The notes: generated from the sequence alone by a model not told the origin. Numbered from the stretch's first letter, positions 1 through 9,474 are shown. The stretch is DNA of 64,000 nt from JAVBOW01 sp031549495 (GCA_031549495.1 JAVBPS010000069.1:30711-94710), one strand, 5' to 3'. Made by a program: numbers and translations.

Positions 1-2031
1 CGAGGCGGGACAGACCGGATAGAACCCGAGCGCCGAGAAGACGTACCACGCCGAGGTCTGCCCGTTGTCCTCATCCCCGCAATATCCGTCCGGGTAAGGC
101 GTGTAGAGCCTGTCCATCACCTCGCGCGCCCAATACTGCGCTTTCCAGGGCTGCGAGGCCCAGTCGTAGAGGTAGATCATGTGCTGGATGGGCTGGTTGC
201 CGTGGGCGTAGTTGCCCATGTTCATGATGACCATCTCGGTGATCTCGTGAATCTCGAACCCGTAGTAGCTGTCGTCGGAGACGGGCGGCACGACGAATAC
301 CGAGTCGAGCATCTGCGCGAACGCCTCTTGTCCGCCCATCAATTCCATCAACCCCTGCGGGTCATGGAACACGCTCCACGTGTAGTGCCACGAGTTGCCT
401 TCGGTGAAGGCGTCGCCCCATTTGTAGGGGCTGAACGGTGCCTGGAAACTGCCGTCCCGGTTGCGACCGCGCATCAGGCGGGTTTCGGGGTCGAACACAT
501 TGCGGTAGTTCATCGCCCGGGCGCTCCATTTGTCCAATTCCTCCTGCGGACGGCCTAACTTTTTGGCCAGTTGCAGGATGCACCAGTCGTCGTAAGCATA
601 TTCCAGCGTACGGGCCGTATTCTCCGGAATGTTCACATCGTAAGGCACATAGCCGATCGTATTGTAGTATTCATGCCCCAGCCGCCCGGTCGAACTCACG
701 CCCGGATAGGTATGCTCCGAACCGTAAACCAGGGCGTCGTAAAGCGCCTGCAAGTCCTGCCCCGCGATCCCTTTGCAAGCGGCGTCGGCCACCACGGACG
801 CGGAATTATTCCCGATCATGCACCCCCGGTGCCCGGGCGAGGCCCATTCGGGCAAAAAGCCGCTCTCAAGGGCCGTATTCACCAACCCCTGCTGGATCTC
901 GGCGTTCACCGACGGATAGACGAGGTTGAGCAGCGGGAAAAGCGCGCGGAACGTATCCCAGAACCCGGTGTCGGTGTACATATACCCGGGCAACACCTGC
1001 CCGTTATAAGGGCTGTAATGCATCACCCGGCCATCCTCGGTGACCTCATGCAGCTTGCGCGGAAAGAGCAGGCTGCGGTAGAGGCACGAGTAGAACGTCC
1101 GGTATTGCCCGTCGGTGCCGCCCTCGACCTTTATCTTGCCGAGCACGTCATCCCAACGCTGCTGCGCCAGCTCTTTTATCTGGTCGAATCCTTTGCCGTT
1201 CAACTCTTTGAGGTTCGTGTAGGCCTGTTCGAGGCTGATCAGCGACGAAGCCACGCGGGCCGTGACCTGCTGGCCGCGCCGGGTGTCGAAGCCGACGATG
1301 GCCCCGGCATGGTCGCCCTGGTAGGCGTTCACCCCGTCGACGACCTCCCCGCCATCCTTCCACACCTGCACCGAGGTGAAAGGCGTGTCGAACTGCACGA
1401 CGAACCAGTTGCGGAAATTTTCCGGCACCCCGCCGCTGTTGCGCGTCGTGTAGCCGACCACCAGATGCTTCTCGGGCATCACCTTGATGAAAGACCCTTT
1501 ATCGAACGCGTCGATGACCACACCGCTCTGGTCGCTCTCGGGGAAGGTGAAGCGCATGATGGCGGCGCGCTCGGTGGGCGCGAGTTCCGCCGTGATGTCG
1601 TGGTCGCCCAGGTAGACGCTGTAATAATACGGTTTCGCCGTTTCGGACTTGTGCGAGAACGAGCTTTGGCGGTCGTCCTCGTTGATCTTATCGAGCCCCT
1701 TGACCGGCATGATCGCGAACTGCCCGTAGTCGTTGATCCACGGGCTGGGCTGGTGGGTCTGCTTGAGGCCGCGGATCTTGGTGTGGGCGTAGTTGTAGGT
1801 CCACCCGTCGCCCATCTTGCCGGTCTGCGGGGTCCAGAAATTCATCCCCCACGGCAGGGCGGTCGCCGGGTAGGTGTTGCCCGTGGAGAGGGCGAATGTC
1901 GAGAGCGTGCCAACCAGCGTGCTGACATAGTCCGAAGGCCGCACCTCGTCCTGTGCGGGTTGATTCTGTCCGCAGCCGCCCGCGCCGAGGATCATGGCCG
2001 CAAGGGCCGTGTATACCGGAAATTTTTTCAT
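1..2031 (-). CDS. GH92 alpha-mannosidase lipoprotein, C-terminus beyond window
   Basis: Family GH92 enzymes are calcium-dependent exo-alpha-mannosidases that trim mannose from glycoproteins or yeast mannan. The frame runs 677 codons from the ATG at 2031 without a stop, so the C-terminal end lies outside the window. The N-terminus (MKKF, a hydrophobic stretch, then GAGGC with Cys20) looks like a lipoprotein signal, suggesting an envelope location. Family landmarks are visible: an EGNSWHYTW segment, a GNQPIQHMIYLYD segment and GDEDNGQTSAWYVFSALGF near the window edge. From the family literature as I recall it, the EGNxWxYxW Glu is the likely catalytic acid and the GDEDxGQ acidic residues the base. 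The gene starts 2 bp after the stop of the next GH92 gene, so the two are almost certainly co-transcribed. Confidence 0.93.
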   Translation of the reverse strand, partial: MKKFPVYTALAAMILGAGGCGQNQPAQDEVRPSDYVSTLVGTLSTFALSTGNTYPATALPWGMNFWTPQTGKMGDGWTYNYAHTKIRGLKQTHQPSPWINDYGQFAIMPVKGLDKINEDDRQSSFSHKSETAKPYYYSVYLGDHDITAELAPTERAAIMRFTFPESDQSGVVIDAFDKGSFIKVMPEKHLVVGYTTRNSGGVPENFRNWFVVQFDTPFTSVQVWKDGGEVVDGVNAYQGDHAGAIVGFDTRRGQQVTARVASSLISLEQAYTNLKELNGKGFDQIKELAQQRWDDVLGKIKVEGGTDGQYRTFYSCLYRSLLFPRKLHEVTEDGRVMHYSPYNGQVLPGYMYTDTGFWDTFRALFPLLNLVYPSVNAEIQQGLVNTALESGFLPEWASPGHRGCMIGNNSASVVADAACKGIAGQDLQALYDALVYGSEHTYPGVSSTGRLGHEYYNTIGYVPYDVNIPENTARTLEYAYDDWCILQLAKKLGRPQEELDKWSARAMNYRNVFDPETRLMRGRNRDGSFQAPFSPYKWGDAFTEGNSWHYTWSVFHDPQGLMELMGGQEAFAQMLDSVFVVPPVSDDSYYGFEIHEITEMVIMNMGNYAHGNQPIQHMIYLYDWASQPWKAQYWAREVMDRLYTPYPDGYCGDEDNGQTSAWYVFSALGFYPVCPAS

Positions 2032-2033
2032 GC

Positions 2034-4259
2034 TTAATACCATTTCGTTTCGTTGTTACCCATTTTGAAGTGCAGTTTCCCGCCTGCGGCAATATCCTTG
2101 AAGTCTATGTAAGGCTTTTCGTAGGGCTTGCCGTTGAGGCTGATGGACTGGATGTATTTATTTTCCGCGGAGTTGTTCTCGGCTGTGATGGTGAAAGTCT
2201 TTCCCCCGCCCACCTGGACGACGGCCCGGTCCATGAGCGGCGAGCCGAAGAAATAACGCCCCCCGGCGGGCTCGACCTGGTAGAACCCGAGCGACGAGAG
2301 GACGTACCACGCCGACATCTGGCCCACATCCTCGTTACCCGAAAGGCCGTCCGGCCGGTCATGATAAAGTTCCGAGAATACCCGGCGCACGAGCCCGGCC
2401 GTTTTCCACGGCTGCCCGACCATCGTGTAGAGGTAGAGCGTGTGGTGCCCCGGTTCGTTGCCGTGGGCGTACTGTCCGATCATGCCGCTGATGTCGGGCG
2501 AGGCACCTTCGCGCAGGGCGCTGTCGGCGGTGAAGAGCGAGTCGAGTTTGGCTATGAATGCCTCCCGGCCGCCGAACTGCCCGACCAATCCTTCCACGTC
2601 GTGCGGCACGAGCCACGTGTACTGCCAGGCGTTGCCTTCCGTGTAATCGTCCTCGCGGTGCGAAGAGGCCACCGGATCGAACGGCTCATGCCATTTGCCG
2701 TCGGAAGATTTACCGCGCAGGAAATGGGTCTGCGGATCGAAATAATGCTTGTAGGCCTGGCTGCGCGTAAAGAAATATTCGAAATCCTCCGCCGTGCCCC
2801 GCTCCTTGGCCACCTGTGCCAAAGCCCAGTCCGCCAGGGCGTATTCGAGGCAGTTGGCCACCGATTCGTTGTACTTGTCGTAAGGAATGTAGCCGTACTG
2901 CTTGAAAAATTCCAACCCGCGCTCATCGAGCATGGCCGATGTTTTCATCGCCTCGTACGCCAGTTCACGGTCGAATCCCGTAAACCCTTTCAGGATGGCG
3001 TCCGCGACCACCGGAATGGCCGGGTTGCCGACCATGCAGTCGGTCTCGCACCCCACGAGGTGCCACACGGGCAGCTTGCCCTGCTGCTGGTAAATATGCA
3101 GCATCGTGTTGACGATGTCGGGCACCTTCTCGGGATGGATGATCGTCATCAGCGGATGGGCCGCCCGGTAGGTATCCCACAGCGAAAAGGTCGTGTAGTT
3201 GGTAAACCCGCCGCTTGGGTAATATTCGCCGTCCGCGCCGCGGTAATCGCCGTTCACATCCGAGAATACCGACGGGGCGATCATCGTGTGGTAAAGCCCC
3301 GTATAGAAGATGCGTTTGACACGCTCGTCCGGGGTGGTGACGCTGATCTTGGAAAGTTCGGCGTTCCAGGCCTTTTTCGCCTCCAGCACGGTCGCATCGA
3401 AATCCCATCCCGGAAGTTCCGCCTGCATGTTGAGCCGCGCGTTCTCCATGCTGACCGGCGAGAGGGCCACCTTCACATAGATCGGCTCGTTGCCCGCCAG
3501 GCCGTAAAGCGCTTCGCCGTAAACCTGCGTCGAAGTGAACTCCTGCGCGTCTTTTACCGGCGAATTCTTGTCGTACAGCACGAAGGAGTCGAACGGTCTT
3601 GAAAACTCCGCCACGAAGAATACCCGCTGATCCTTGGCCCAGCCCGTCGAGAAGCGGTACCCCTCGATGGTGTGCCGATCGACCACCCGGATATAATTCT
3701 CCACGGAAGCGTCCCAGCAAGTGCCGTTCTCCAGGTCGACGACGACTCGCGCGTCGGTGGCGTCGGCCGGGAAGGTATATTTATGCAGCCCCACGCGCGC
3801 GGTGGCCGTCAACTCGACATCCACCCCGTAACGATCCAGGCGGGTGGCATAATACCCCGGCGCGCAACGTTCGTTGGCGCGGCTGAAATAAGACCACATG
3901 CCCGTCTGGTAGCTCTCCTCCGTCCCCCGGTCATGGTTGACCGCCCCGGTGACAGGCATCAGCACGATATCGCTCAGATCGCCGATCCCCGTCCCGCTCA
4001 GGTGGGTGTGCGAAAACCCGATCACGGTCGTATCCGAGATATGGTACCCCGAGGTCCAGTCCCAGACCTGCGGGATGCTGGTGGGTCCCAACTGCACGAA
4101 CCCGAACGGCACGTTGGCTCCCATGAACACGTGCCCGTGGCCGCCGGTGCCGATGTACTGGTCGACGTATTGCGTAAAGTCGGTTTCCTCCGTTTTGTCG
4201 TTGCAACCGCACGCCATCAACGCCGCGCAGGCCAGCCCGAGATAGTGTATCCGTTTCAT
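2034..4259 (-). CDS. GH92 alpha-mannosidase lipoprotein
   Basis: This is a complete 741-residue GH92 protein, the usual family length. The N-terminus MKRIHYLGLACAALMAC ends in a lipobox (LMAC, Cys17), so an outer-membrane or periplasmic lipoprotein is expected. Recognisable blocks are YIGTGGHGHVFMGANVPFG near the N-terminus, KLPVWHLVGCETDCMVGNP in the middle, EGNAWQYTWLVPHD, GNEPGHHTLYLYTM and GNEDVGQMSAWYVLSSLGFY. In the last block the first acidic residue of the GDED form is Asn, while the second Asp is kept. It lies in tandem with two other GH92 genes. That is typical of loci handling branched mannans or N-glycans, where paralogues differ in linkage specificity. The exact linkage cannot be read from sequence. 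Confidence 0.95.
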   Translation of the reverse strand: MKRIHYLGLACAALMACGCNDKTEETDFTQYVDQYIGTGGHGHVFMGANVPFGFVQLGPTSIPQVWDWTSGYHISDTTVIGFSHTHLSGTGIGDLSDIVLMPVTGAVNHDRGTEESYQTGMWSYFSRANERCAPGYYATRLDRYGVDVELTATARVGLHKYTFPADATDARVVVDLENGTCWDASVENYIRVVDRHTIEGYRFSTGWAKDQRVFFVAEFSRPFDSFVLYDKNSPVKDAQEFTSTQVYGEALYGLAGNEPIYVKVALSPVSMENARLNMQAELPGWDFDATVLEAKKAWNAELSKISVTTPDERVKRIFYTGLYHTMIAPSVFSDVNGDYRGADGEYYPSGGFTNYTTFSLWDTYRAAHPLMTIIHPEKVPDIVNTMLHIYQQQGKLPVWHLVGCETDCMVGNPAIPVVADAILKGFTGFDRELAYEAMKTSAMLDERGLEFFKQYGYIPYDKYNESVANCLEYALADWALAQVAKERGTAEDFEYFFTRSQAYKHYFDPQTHFLRGKSSDGKWHEPFDPVASSHREDDYTEGNAWQYTWLVPHDVEGLVGQFGGREAFIAKLDSLFTADSALREGASPDISGMIGQYAHGNEPGHHTLYLYTMVGQPWKTAGLVRRVFSELYHDRPDGLSGNEDVGQMSAWYVLSSLGFYQVEPAGGRYFFGSPLMDRAVVQVGGGKTFTITAENNSAENKYIQSISLNGKPYEKPYIDFKDIAAGGKLHFKMGNNETKWY

Positions 4260-4323
4260 TTTGTCATGATTTGGTTGAGACTCCGTGATTTATCGCGTTT
4301 GGGTTAGTTCTCATAAGTATTTT

Positions 4324-4398
4324 CCGTCATGTCGAGCGTTAGCCGGGACATCTAAGACAGACAGTTTGAGATGTCTCGACTAACGCCCGACATGACGG
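4324..4398. repeat. Palindromic repeat family 1, copy 1 (imperfect)
   Basis: This imperfect inverted repeat lies between two GH92 genes, with arms starting CCGTCATGTCGAGCGTTAG and ending CGCCCGACATGACGG. Related copies lie at 7856-7930 and 46105-46177. It may act as a bidirectional terminator or mRNA-end protector. Confidence 0.8.
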
Positions 4399-4410
4399 GA
4401 AAGTCCATCA

Positions 4411-6720
4411 TTATTTCCCGGAAGTATTGATCGTCAGTTTTTGTCCCTCCACCAGTTCCTTATGGGAAACCTGGTACTTTTTGACCGGTTTGCCGCCCAG
4501 ATAGATGGAGCTGACGCGTCCGCCTTCCGGCGATTTGCGGGGCGAGGAGATGAGCAGTTGCCCGGTGGGGTAGTACTGCCGGTCGAGCGTGATCGTGATC
4601 CGTTCGAACGTGGGCTTGGTAAGCGTGTAATCGGGCCTGCCCGGACAGTCGGGATAGAATCCCATCATCGAGAAGACCGCCCAGGCGGACATGGTCCCGG
4701 CGTCGTCGTTGCCCGGGATGCCGTCAGGCTTGGTGGTAAAATATTTATCCAGCAGACGGGCCACATGATGCTGTGTGCGCCACTCCTCGCCCGGGAAATA
4801 GCTGAACAGGTAGGGATAGGCGATGTCGGGCTCATTGGCCGGATCGTAATACCCCTTATCGAAGACCATTTCCAATTGGTCGATAAATTTCTTCTTGCCG
4901 CCCATCAGTTTGGCCAACCCGAGCGGATCATGGGGCACATAGAACGAATAATTCCACGCGCACCCCTCATGGAAGCCGGGATTGGGCTCGAAATCCATCC
5001 CCTGCACCGGATCGAAAGGCGAGTAGAACTTCCCGTCGGCCGTTTTGGGCCGGAAAGACCCGTACTCGGGACTGTAATAGTTGCGCCACCCCTCGGAACG
5101 TTTGCGGAACAACGCCGCATCTTCCGTATGGCCCAACTCTCCGGCCAGCAACGAGAGCGCGTAATCCGCGATATAATATTCCAGCGCATGCGACACCGAG
5201 TTGTCCTCGCGGCCGCGCAGGGGCACATAACCGAGTTTTATATAATCGTTGATATCCGGACGCATCCGGTTGAAATCGCCTGTGAGAGTCGAAAAATAAG
5301 AGTCCGGCATCTCGCCGCCATCCCGTACCTCGTCGGGGAAATCGAGCCCCGGCATCGTCGCCGACTTGCGGAACCCTTCGTAAGCCTTTTCGATGTCATA
5401 CCCCCGCAGCCCTTTGAGCCACGTGTCCGTGATGACCGGAATGGAAGGATCGCCCTCCATCGTCCAGGTCTCGCGCCCGAAAAGCTCCCATTTGGGCATC
5501 CAGCCCCACTCCTCGTACATGCCGATCATCGAGCGCACCATATCGACCTGTTTCTCGGGATAGACGAGCGTCATCAACTGGTGCAGGTTGCGGTAAGTGT
5601 CCCACAAGGAAAACACGGTGTAACGCGTCCCGGTCGTGGTCCCGATCTTCCCGCTCTCCATCATCGGGTACTCGCCGTTTACATCGTTGAGCACGCTCGG
5701 ATGGATCAGCGTATGGTAGAGAGCCGTGTAGAACACCTCTTTCTGCGTGTCCGTACCGCCTTCGACCTTGATGCGACCCAGGTGGTCGTTCCAGTCGCCC
5801 CGGGCGGCCGCATGGAGCGCGTCGAAGCCCTTGCCCGCCGCTTCCGCTTTCAGGTTCTGCCGGGCATTCTCGATGCTCACGAACGAAACGCCCATGCGCA
5901 CCTCGATCGGCTCACCCTTTTGAGTGTCGAACGTGAACCACGCCCCCACATCGTCGCCTGCAAGCTCTTTCTCATAGCGGGTATAGAGTTTATATTTGTT
6001 CTGATCGGCATCCCACGCCCAGGAAACCCCCTGCGCCGGCCGTTGCTTTTTCCAGTATCCGGATGTCGCGGGAGCCTTGCTGACCTGCATCACGAAATAG
6101 ACCGGGAAAACCGCCTGCGGATTATAGCAGAACGTCCCCAAGAGCTTGAAACCCTCGACCTCCGTATCGCTCACCCTGCGCAGCATCGCCCCGGACTCAT
6201 TGGTCAGCCCCATGCCGAGGTTGAGCATAATATTCCCCTGCCCTTCGGGAAACGTGAAGCGCGTTACCCCGCAGCGCGTGGTAGCCGTCGCCTCGGCCCT
6301 GATCCCGTAACGCTCCAGGTCGACCGCGTAATACCCCGGCGAAGCTTGCTGCCCCGTCATCTTACTGCCGTAGTTGCGGTAATCGGTGTCGAGCTCCCCG
6401 GTCGTCGCCATCACCAGCAGCGACCCTAAGTCCGGACAACCCACCCCGCTCAGGTTGACATGCGAAAACCCCGTCATCCAAACATTATGGTACTCATAGG
6501 GCGCACTCCACCAGAGCGAATCCTTGTCGAAGCGGTTGAGGGCCGAGCCCGTGATGTTGTACGGCACTACCGAGGCCATGCCGTTGGGCACGACCGCCCC
6601 GGGATTGGTCACGCCCTTGTTGGTCGTCCCGATAAAGGCGTTGACCCAATCGGCGGGTTCTTTGGCGGCGACAAAGACGGCCGCGAGCAAGCTCACGGTC
6701 AACAGCAGGAAGCGTTTCAT
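4411..6720 (-). CDS. GH92 alpha-mannosidase, secreted
   Basis: This 769-residue GH92 paralogue has a classical signal peptide (MKRFLLLTVSLLAAVFVAA) and no lipobox Cys, so it is predicted to be periplasmic. It keeps the GH92 blocks WVNAFIGTTNKG, FGRETWTMEGDPSIPVITD, EGCAWNYSFYVPHD, ANEPDIAYPYLFSYFPG and PGNDDAGTMSAWAVFSMMG. The NEPDIAYPYLF form and the longer middle region set it apart from the two lipoprotein paralogues, so a different linkage preference is plausible. An AT-rich palindromic repeat begins 2 nt upstream of the start codon, and another palindrome lies between its 3' end and the next GH92 gene. Confidence 0.95.
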   Translation of the reverse strand: MKRFLLLTVSLLAAVFVAAKEPADWVNAFIGTTNKGVTNPGAVVPNGMASVVPYNITGSALNRFDKDSLWWSAPYEYHNVWMTGFSHVNLSGVGCPDLGSLLVMATTGELDTDYRNYGSKMTGQQASPGYYAVDLERYGIRAEATATTRCGVTRFTFPEGQGNIMLNLGMGLTNESGAMLRRVSDTEVEGFKLLGTFCYNPQAVFPVYFVMQVSKAPATSGYWKKQRPAQGVSWAWDADQNKYKLYTRYEKELAGDDVGAWFTFDTQKGEPIEVRMGVSFVSIENARQNLKAEAAGKGFDALHAAARGDWNDHLGRIKVEGGTDTQKEVFYTALYHTLIHPSVLNDVNGEYPMMESGKIGTTTGTRYTVFSLWDTYRNLHQLMTLVYPEKQVDMVRSMIGMYEEWGWMPKWELFGRETWTMEGDPSIPVITDTWLKGLRGYDIEKAYEGFRKSATMPGLDFPDEVRDGGEMPDSYFSTLTGDFNRMRPDINDYIKLGYVPLRGREDNSVSHALEYYIADYALSLLAGELGHTEDAALFRKRSEGWRNYYSPEYGSFRPKTADGKFYSPFDPVQGMDFEPNPGFHEGCAWNYSFYVPHDPLGLAKLMGGKKKFIDQLEMVFDKGYYDPANEPDIAYPYLFSYFPGEEWRTQHHVARLLDKYFTTKPDGIPGNDDAGTMSAWAVFSMMGFYPDCPGRPDYTLTKPTFERITITLDRQYYPTGQLLISSPRKSPEGGRVSSIYLGGKPVKKYQVSHKELVEGQKLTINTSGK

Positions 6721-6722
6721 GG

Positions 6723-6808
6723 AATTATGAATTATGGATTATGAATTATGAATTATCGACATGAAAATAGCTGTCCGGCAGGCCATTCATAATCCATAAT
6801 TCATAATT
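6723..6808. repeat. AT-rich palindromic repeat family 2, copy 1
   Basis: Perfect 24-bp arms (6723-6746 and 6785-6808) are built from AATTATGAATTATGGATTA-type units. The left arm starts 2 nt upstream of the GH92 start codon at 6720. Confidence 0.9.
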
Positions 6809-6813
6809 CATAA

Positions 6814-7818
6814 TTAAATTATGTTTGTTTTTTTGGTGAAGTCGATGATCTCGTCGATGTATCCGAACGCGAGGCTGGTGACGGTATCCGCGCAGCCATA
6901 GTAAACGGCGATCCGCTTCGTCTGCGGATCATGCAGCGCCGCGCAGGGGAAGGTCACGGTAGGCACGTCGCCCGCCAGTTCATACTGTTCGCGCGGAGCG
7001 ATCAGGTAGGGCCCGCTGCGCGCGATCATTTTCCAGGGCTTGTCCAGGTCCAAAAGCGCCGACCCGAAGCTGTACACATAAGTGCTGCACGAACGCAATA
7101 CCCCGTGATAGAACAGCAGCCATCCCTCGCTGGTCTCGATGGGAATGGGCCCTGCGCCGACCTTCATGCACTGCCACGCGCTCACCTCGAACGGGGCGGG
7201 CGACATGACATGGCGGTGGCGGCCCCAGAACTCCATATCGGGCGACTCGCTGTAAAAAATATCGCCGAACGGCGTATGCCCGTTGTCGGAAGGCCGCGAA
7301 AGCATCGCGAAATTACCATTTATTTTCTTCGGGAACATCACCCCGTTGCGGTTGAACGGCAGGAAAGCATTCTCAACCTGATGGAACGTCTTGAAATCCA
7401 ACGTCCATGCGCAACCGATGGTAGGCTGGCCTTTATAGCCGTTGCACCAGGTGACCCAATACCGGTCCTCGATCCACGCCACACGCGGGTCGTAACCGTA
7501 GACCCACTCGGCCACCTCGGGATCCGCCCCCGTGAGCTTCATATCTTCTTCCTCGATCTGCCAGTCGATCCCATTGCGGCTGAATCCCACATGGATGCGC
7601 ATACGCCGGTTGGTGTCGTCGCAACGGAACACCCCTGCGTAACCGTCCTTGAAGCGAACGACGGCGCTATTGAAAATGCTGTTCGAAGTGGGCAGCAGAT
7701 CGCGCGCAATGACCGGGTTGGCCGAGTAGCGCCACATCACGTCTTTACAGCCTGCCGGGCGCTCCTGCCACGGCATATCGGGCAGCGGTTGCCCTTCGAT
7801 CCAGAGTTTGTTGTCCAT
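6814..7818 (-). CDS. GH130 beta-mannoside phosphorylase
   Basis: This 334-residue protein without a signal peptide is predicted to be cytoplasmic. GH130 enzymes split beta-1,4-mannosides with inorganic phosphate, giving mannose-1-phosphate. The GH130 signature YGYDPRVAWIEDRYWVTWC contains the probable catalytic Asp (Asp110), and SRNGIDW, FPKKINGNFAMLSRPSDNG and LLFYHGV are further family blocks. The general resemblance is to the Bacteroides group acting on Man-beta-1,4-GlcNAc from the N-glycan core, but the subfamily cannot be settled by eye. Sitting between GH92 mannosidases and a sugar importer, it fits the last intracellular step after alpha-mannose removal. A mannosyl-glucose phosphorylase is the main alternative. 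Confidence 0.9.
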   Translation of the reverse strand: MDNKLWIEGQPLPDMPWQERPAGCKDVMWRYSANPVIARDLLPTSNSIFNSAVVRFKDGYAGVFRCDDTNRRMRIHVGFSRNGIDWQIEEEDMKLTGADPEVAEWVYGYDPRVAWIEDRYWVTWCNGYKGQPTIGCAWTLDFKTFHQVENAFLPFNRNGVMFPKKINGNFAMLSRPSDNGHTPFGDIFYSESPDMEFWGRHRHVMSPAPFEVSAWQCMKVGAGPIPIETSEGWLLFYHGVLRSCSTYVYSFGSALLDLDKPWKMIARSGPYLIAPREQYELAGDVPTVTFPCAALHDPQTKRIAVYYGCADTVTSLAFGYIDEIIDFTKKTNII

Positions 7819-7855
7819 GATTTATTGGGTTTTGTTATTTGTTTGTCGTTTTTTC

Positions 7856-7930
7856 TCGTCATGTCGAGCGTTAGCCGAGACATCTCAAACCGATTGTCTG
7901 AGATGTCTCGGCTAACGCTCGACATGACGA
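7856..7930. repeat. Palindromic repeat family 1, copy 2 (perfect 32-bp arms)
   Basis: The arms 7856-7887 and 7899-7930 are perfectly complementary, with an 11-nt loop. It lies between the MFS stop and the GH130 start codon, inside what may be one transcript. Confidence 0.9.
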
Positions 7931-7947
7931 AAAAGGTCCATGAAGGG

Positions 7948-9258
7948 TTATTTAATTTCGTCGGTTAATATCTGCGCCTGCGGTTCTTCTCTGTCCGGAT
8001 GGCTGAACGGCACGATGCGGCTCACGAGTAGCGCCGGGATCATCGCCACGGCCACCACGATAAAGAAATTGCGGTAGCCTATCGCATCGCTGATATAACC
8101 GCTGACCATCCCGGCCAACATGAACCCCAGGTTCATCAGTCCCGAGGCGAAGGCGTAATGCGCCATTTTATGGCTACCCGGCGCCACCTGCTGCATCATG
8201 AAAAGCAGCAGCCCCACCGTCCCGAACCCGTACCCGAAATATTCACACACCACGGCCGAGCCGACCAGCCAGATGCTCGAAGGCTGGAATATGGCCAACG
8301 GCAGGTAGATCAGAAACGGCAGGTTGATGGCGCAGCACAATATGAATATCGCCCGTTTCAACCCCTTGCGCGAGATGAAATAGCCCCCCGCGATCGACCC
8401 GAGGATGAAGGCAATGGTACCCAGGGTGCCGTATATCAACCCCACCTGTTCCACGCTGAAGCCGAGTCCGCCTTTATCCAAAGGCGCTTTGAGGAACAGC
8501 GGAAGGATCTTGATCGCAAGCCCCTCGGCCAGACGGTATAAGAATATAAAGACGATGTAATAAAAGATATGCTTCTTCTCAAAGAAGGAGGCGAACACCT
8601 CCACGAACGACTGCCAGCCCTCTCTGGCGTTGCGGATGGTGGCGGTAGCCGCGCCCCCTGACGGGAGGACCGCGCTGTGCCACAGGCTCATCAGGATCAT
8701 GATTCCCCCGCCGATCGCCATGATGATCATCCAGGCGTGCAGCGTACCCACGCTCTCTTTGAGCGACCCCGCGATATAGACCAATCCTCCGCCGGCGACC
8801 ACTTTGGCGATATTGAAGAACGCCCCCTGCCAGCCTATGTACTTGGCTTGCGTGGAGGGCGAAAGCTCGTTCATGTATACCCCGTCCGTGGCTATGTCAT
8901 GCGTGGCGCCGCTGATGGCGACCAACCCCAACAGCGCCACGGCATAGGTGAAAAACCCGGGCAGGGGCAGCGATAGCGCGACCAGTACGAACGAGACCCC
9001 TGTGATGAACTCGGTCGCCACCACGAAGTACTTCTTGGTACGGAACATCTCCAGGAAGGGGCTCCACAGCGGTTTGAGGGTAAAGGGCAGCAGGAGCAAC
9101 GATGTCCAGAAGGCCGCCTGGCTGTCGCTGATCCCCATCTCGGAGAACATGAGCACAGCCACGGTCGATACCATCACGAACGGCATTCCCATCGCAAAAT
9201 AGACGCTCGGGACCCAACGAAGGGGGGAAGAATGTTTGGGGGCTTGGGTAGTTTTCAA
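7948..9258 (-). CDS. MFS sugar transporter
   Basis: This 436-residue polytopic membrane protein has about twelve hydrophobic segments and MFS/AmpG-like features, including RWVPSVYFAMGMPFVMVST at the N-terminus and the loop ATDGVYMNELSPSTQAKYIG. It probably imports the small oligosaccharide or mannoside that the neighbouring GH130 phosphorylase uses; such importer/phosphorylase pairs are known in Bacteroidota mannoside loci. A 32-bp perfect inverted repeat lies between its stop and the GH130 start. Upstream there is a pair of ~26-bp direct repeats that may be regulatory. The substrate is inferred from context only. Confidence 0.85.
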   Translation of the reverse strand: MKTTQAPKHSSPLRWVPSVYFAMGMPFVMVSTVAVLMFSEMGISDSQAAFWTSLLLLPFTLKPLWSPFLEMFRTKKYFVVATEFITGVSFVLVALSLPLPGFFTYAVALLGLVAISGATHDIATDGVYMNELSPSTQAKYIGWQGAFFNIAKVVAGGGLVYIAGSLKESVGTLHAWMIIMAIGGGIMILMSLWHSAVLPSGGAATATIRNAREGWQSFVEVFASFFEKKHIFYYIVFIFLYRLAEGLAIKILPLFLKAPLDKGGLGFSVEQVGLIYGTLGTIAFILGSIAGGYFISRKGLKRAIFILCCAINLPFLIYLPLAIFQPSSIWLVGSAVVCEYFGYGFGTVGLLLFMMQQVAPGSHKMAHYAFASGLMNLGFMLAGMVSGYISDAIGYRNFFIVVAVAMIPALLVSRIVPFSHPDREEPQAQILTDEIK

Positions 9259-9305
9259 ATCAATAGTTTTAAGGCTTGCACTTACCGGGTTAGTTTATGG
9301 CCTGC

Positions 9306-9394
9306 GCTATATATATACACTTCAGGACGCCTTTTTCGGAATCCCGCAAGAAAAAATTAACAAGCCGCGTATATATATAACACTTCAGCGCGCC
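9306..9394. repeat. Two ~26-bp direct repeats upstream of the MFS gene
   Basis: The copies 9306-9331 and 9368-9394 share TATATATA, CACTTCAG and GACGCC/GCGCC, spaced ~62 bp apart in the 262-bp gap between the MFS gene and the GH164 terminator. They may be paired operators for the sugar-importer operon. Confidence 0.6.
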
Positions 9395-9474
9395 AAAACA
9401 CTAAACTGTCCGGTAAATTTTGTTCGTTGGCGAATGACAAAACGGATAAGAAAGGGCCGGAAGTATAAAAGCGT

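Noticed and set aside
571..2037. A 488-codon plus-strand open frame opposite the first GH92 gene
   Set aside because: Low-complexity Arg/Val/Gly/His composition typical of antisense GC-rich sequence; the minus strand encodes GH92 without interruption.
6723..6808. CRISPR array from the repeated AATTATG units
   Set aside because: The units are contiguous and form an inverted repeat, with no unique spacers and no cas genes in the window.
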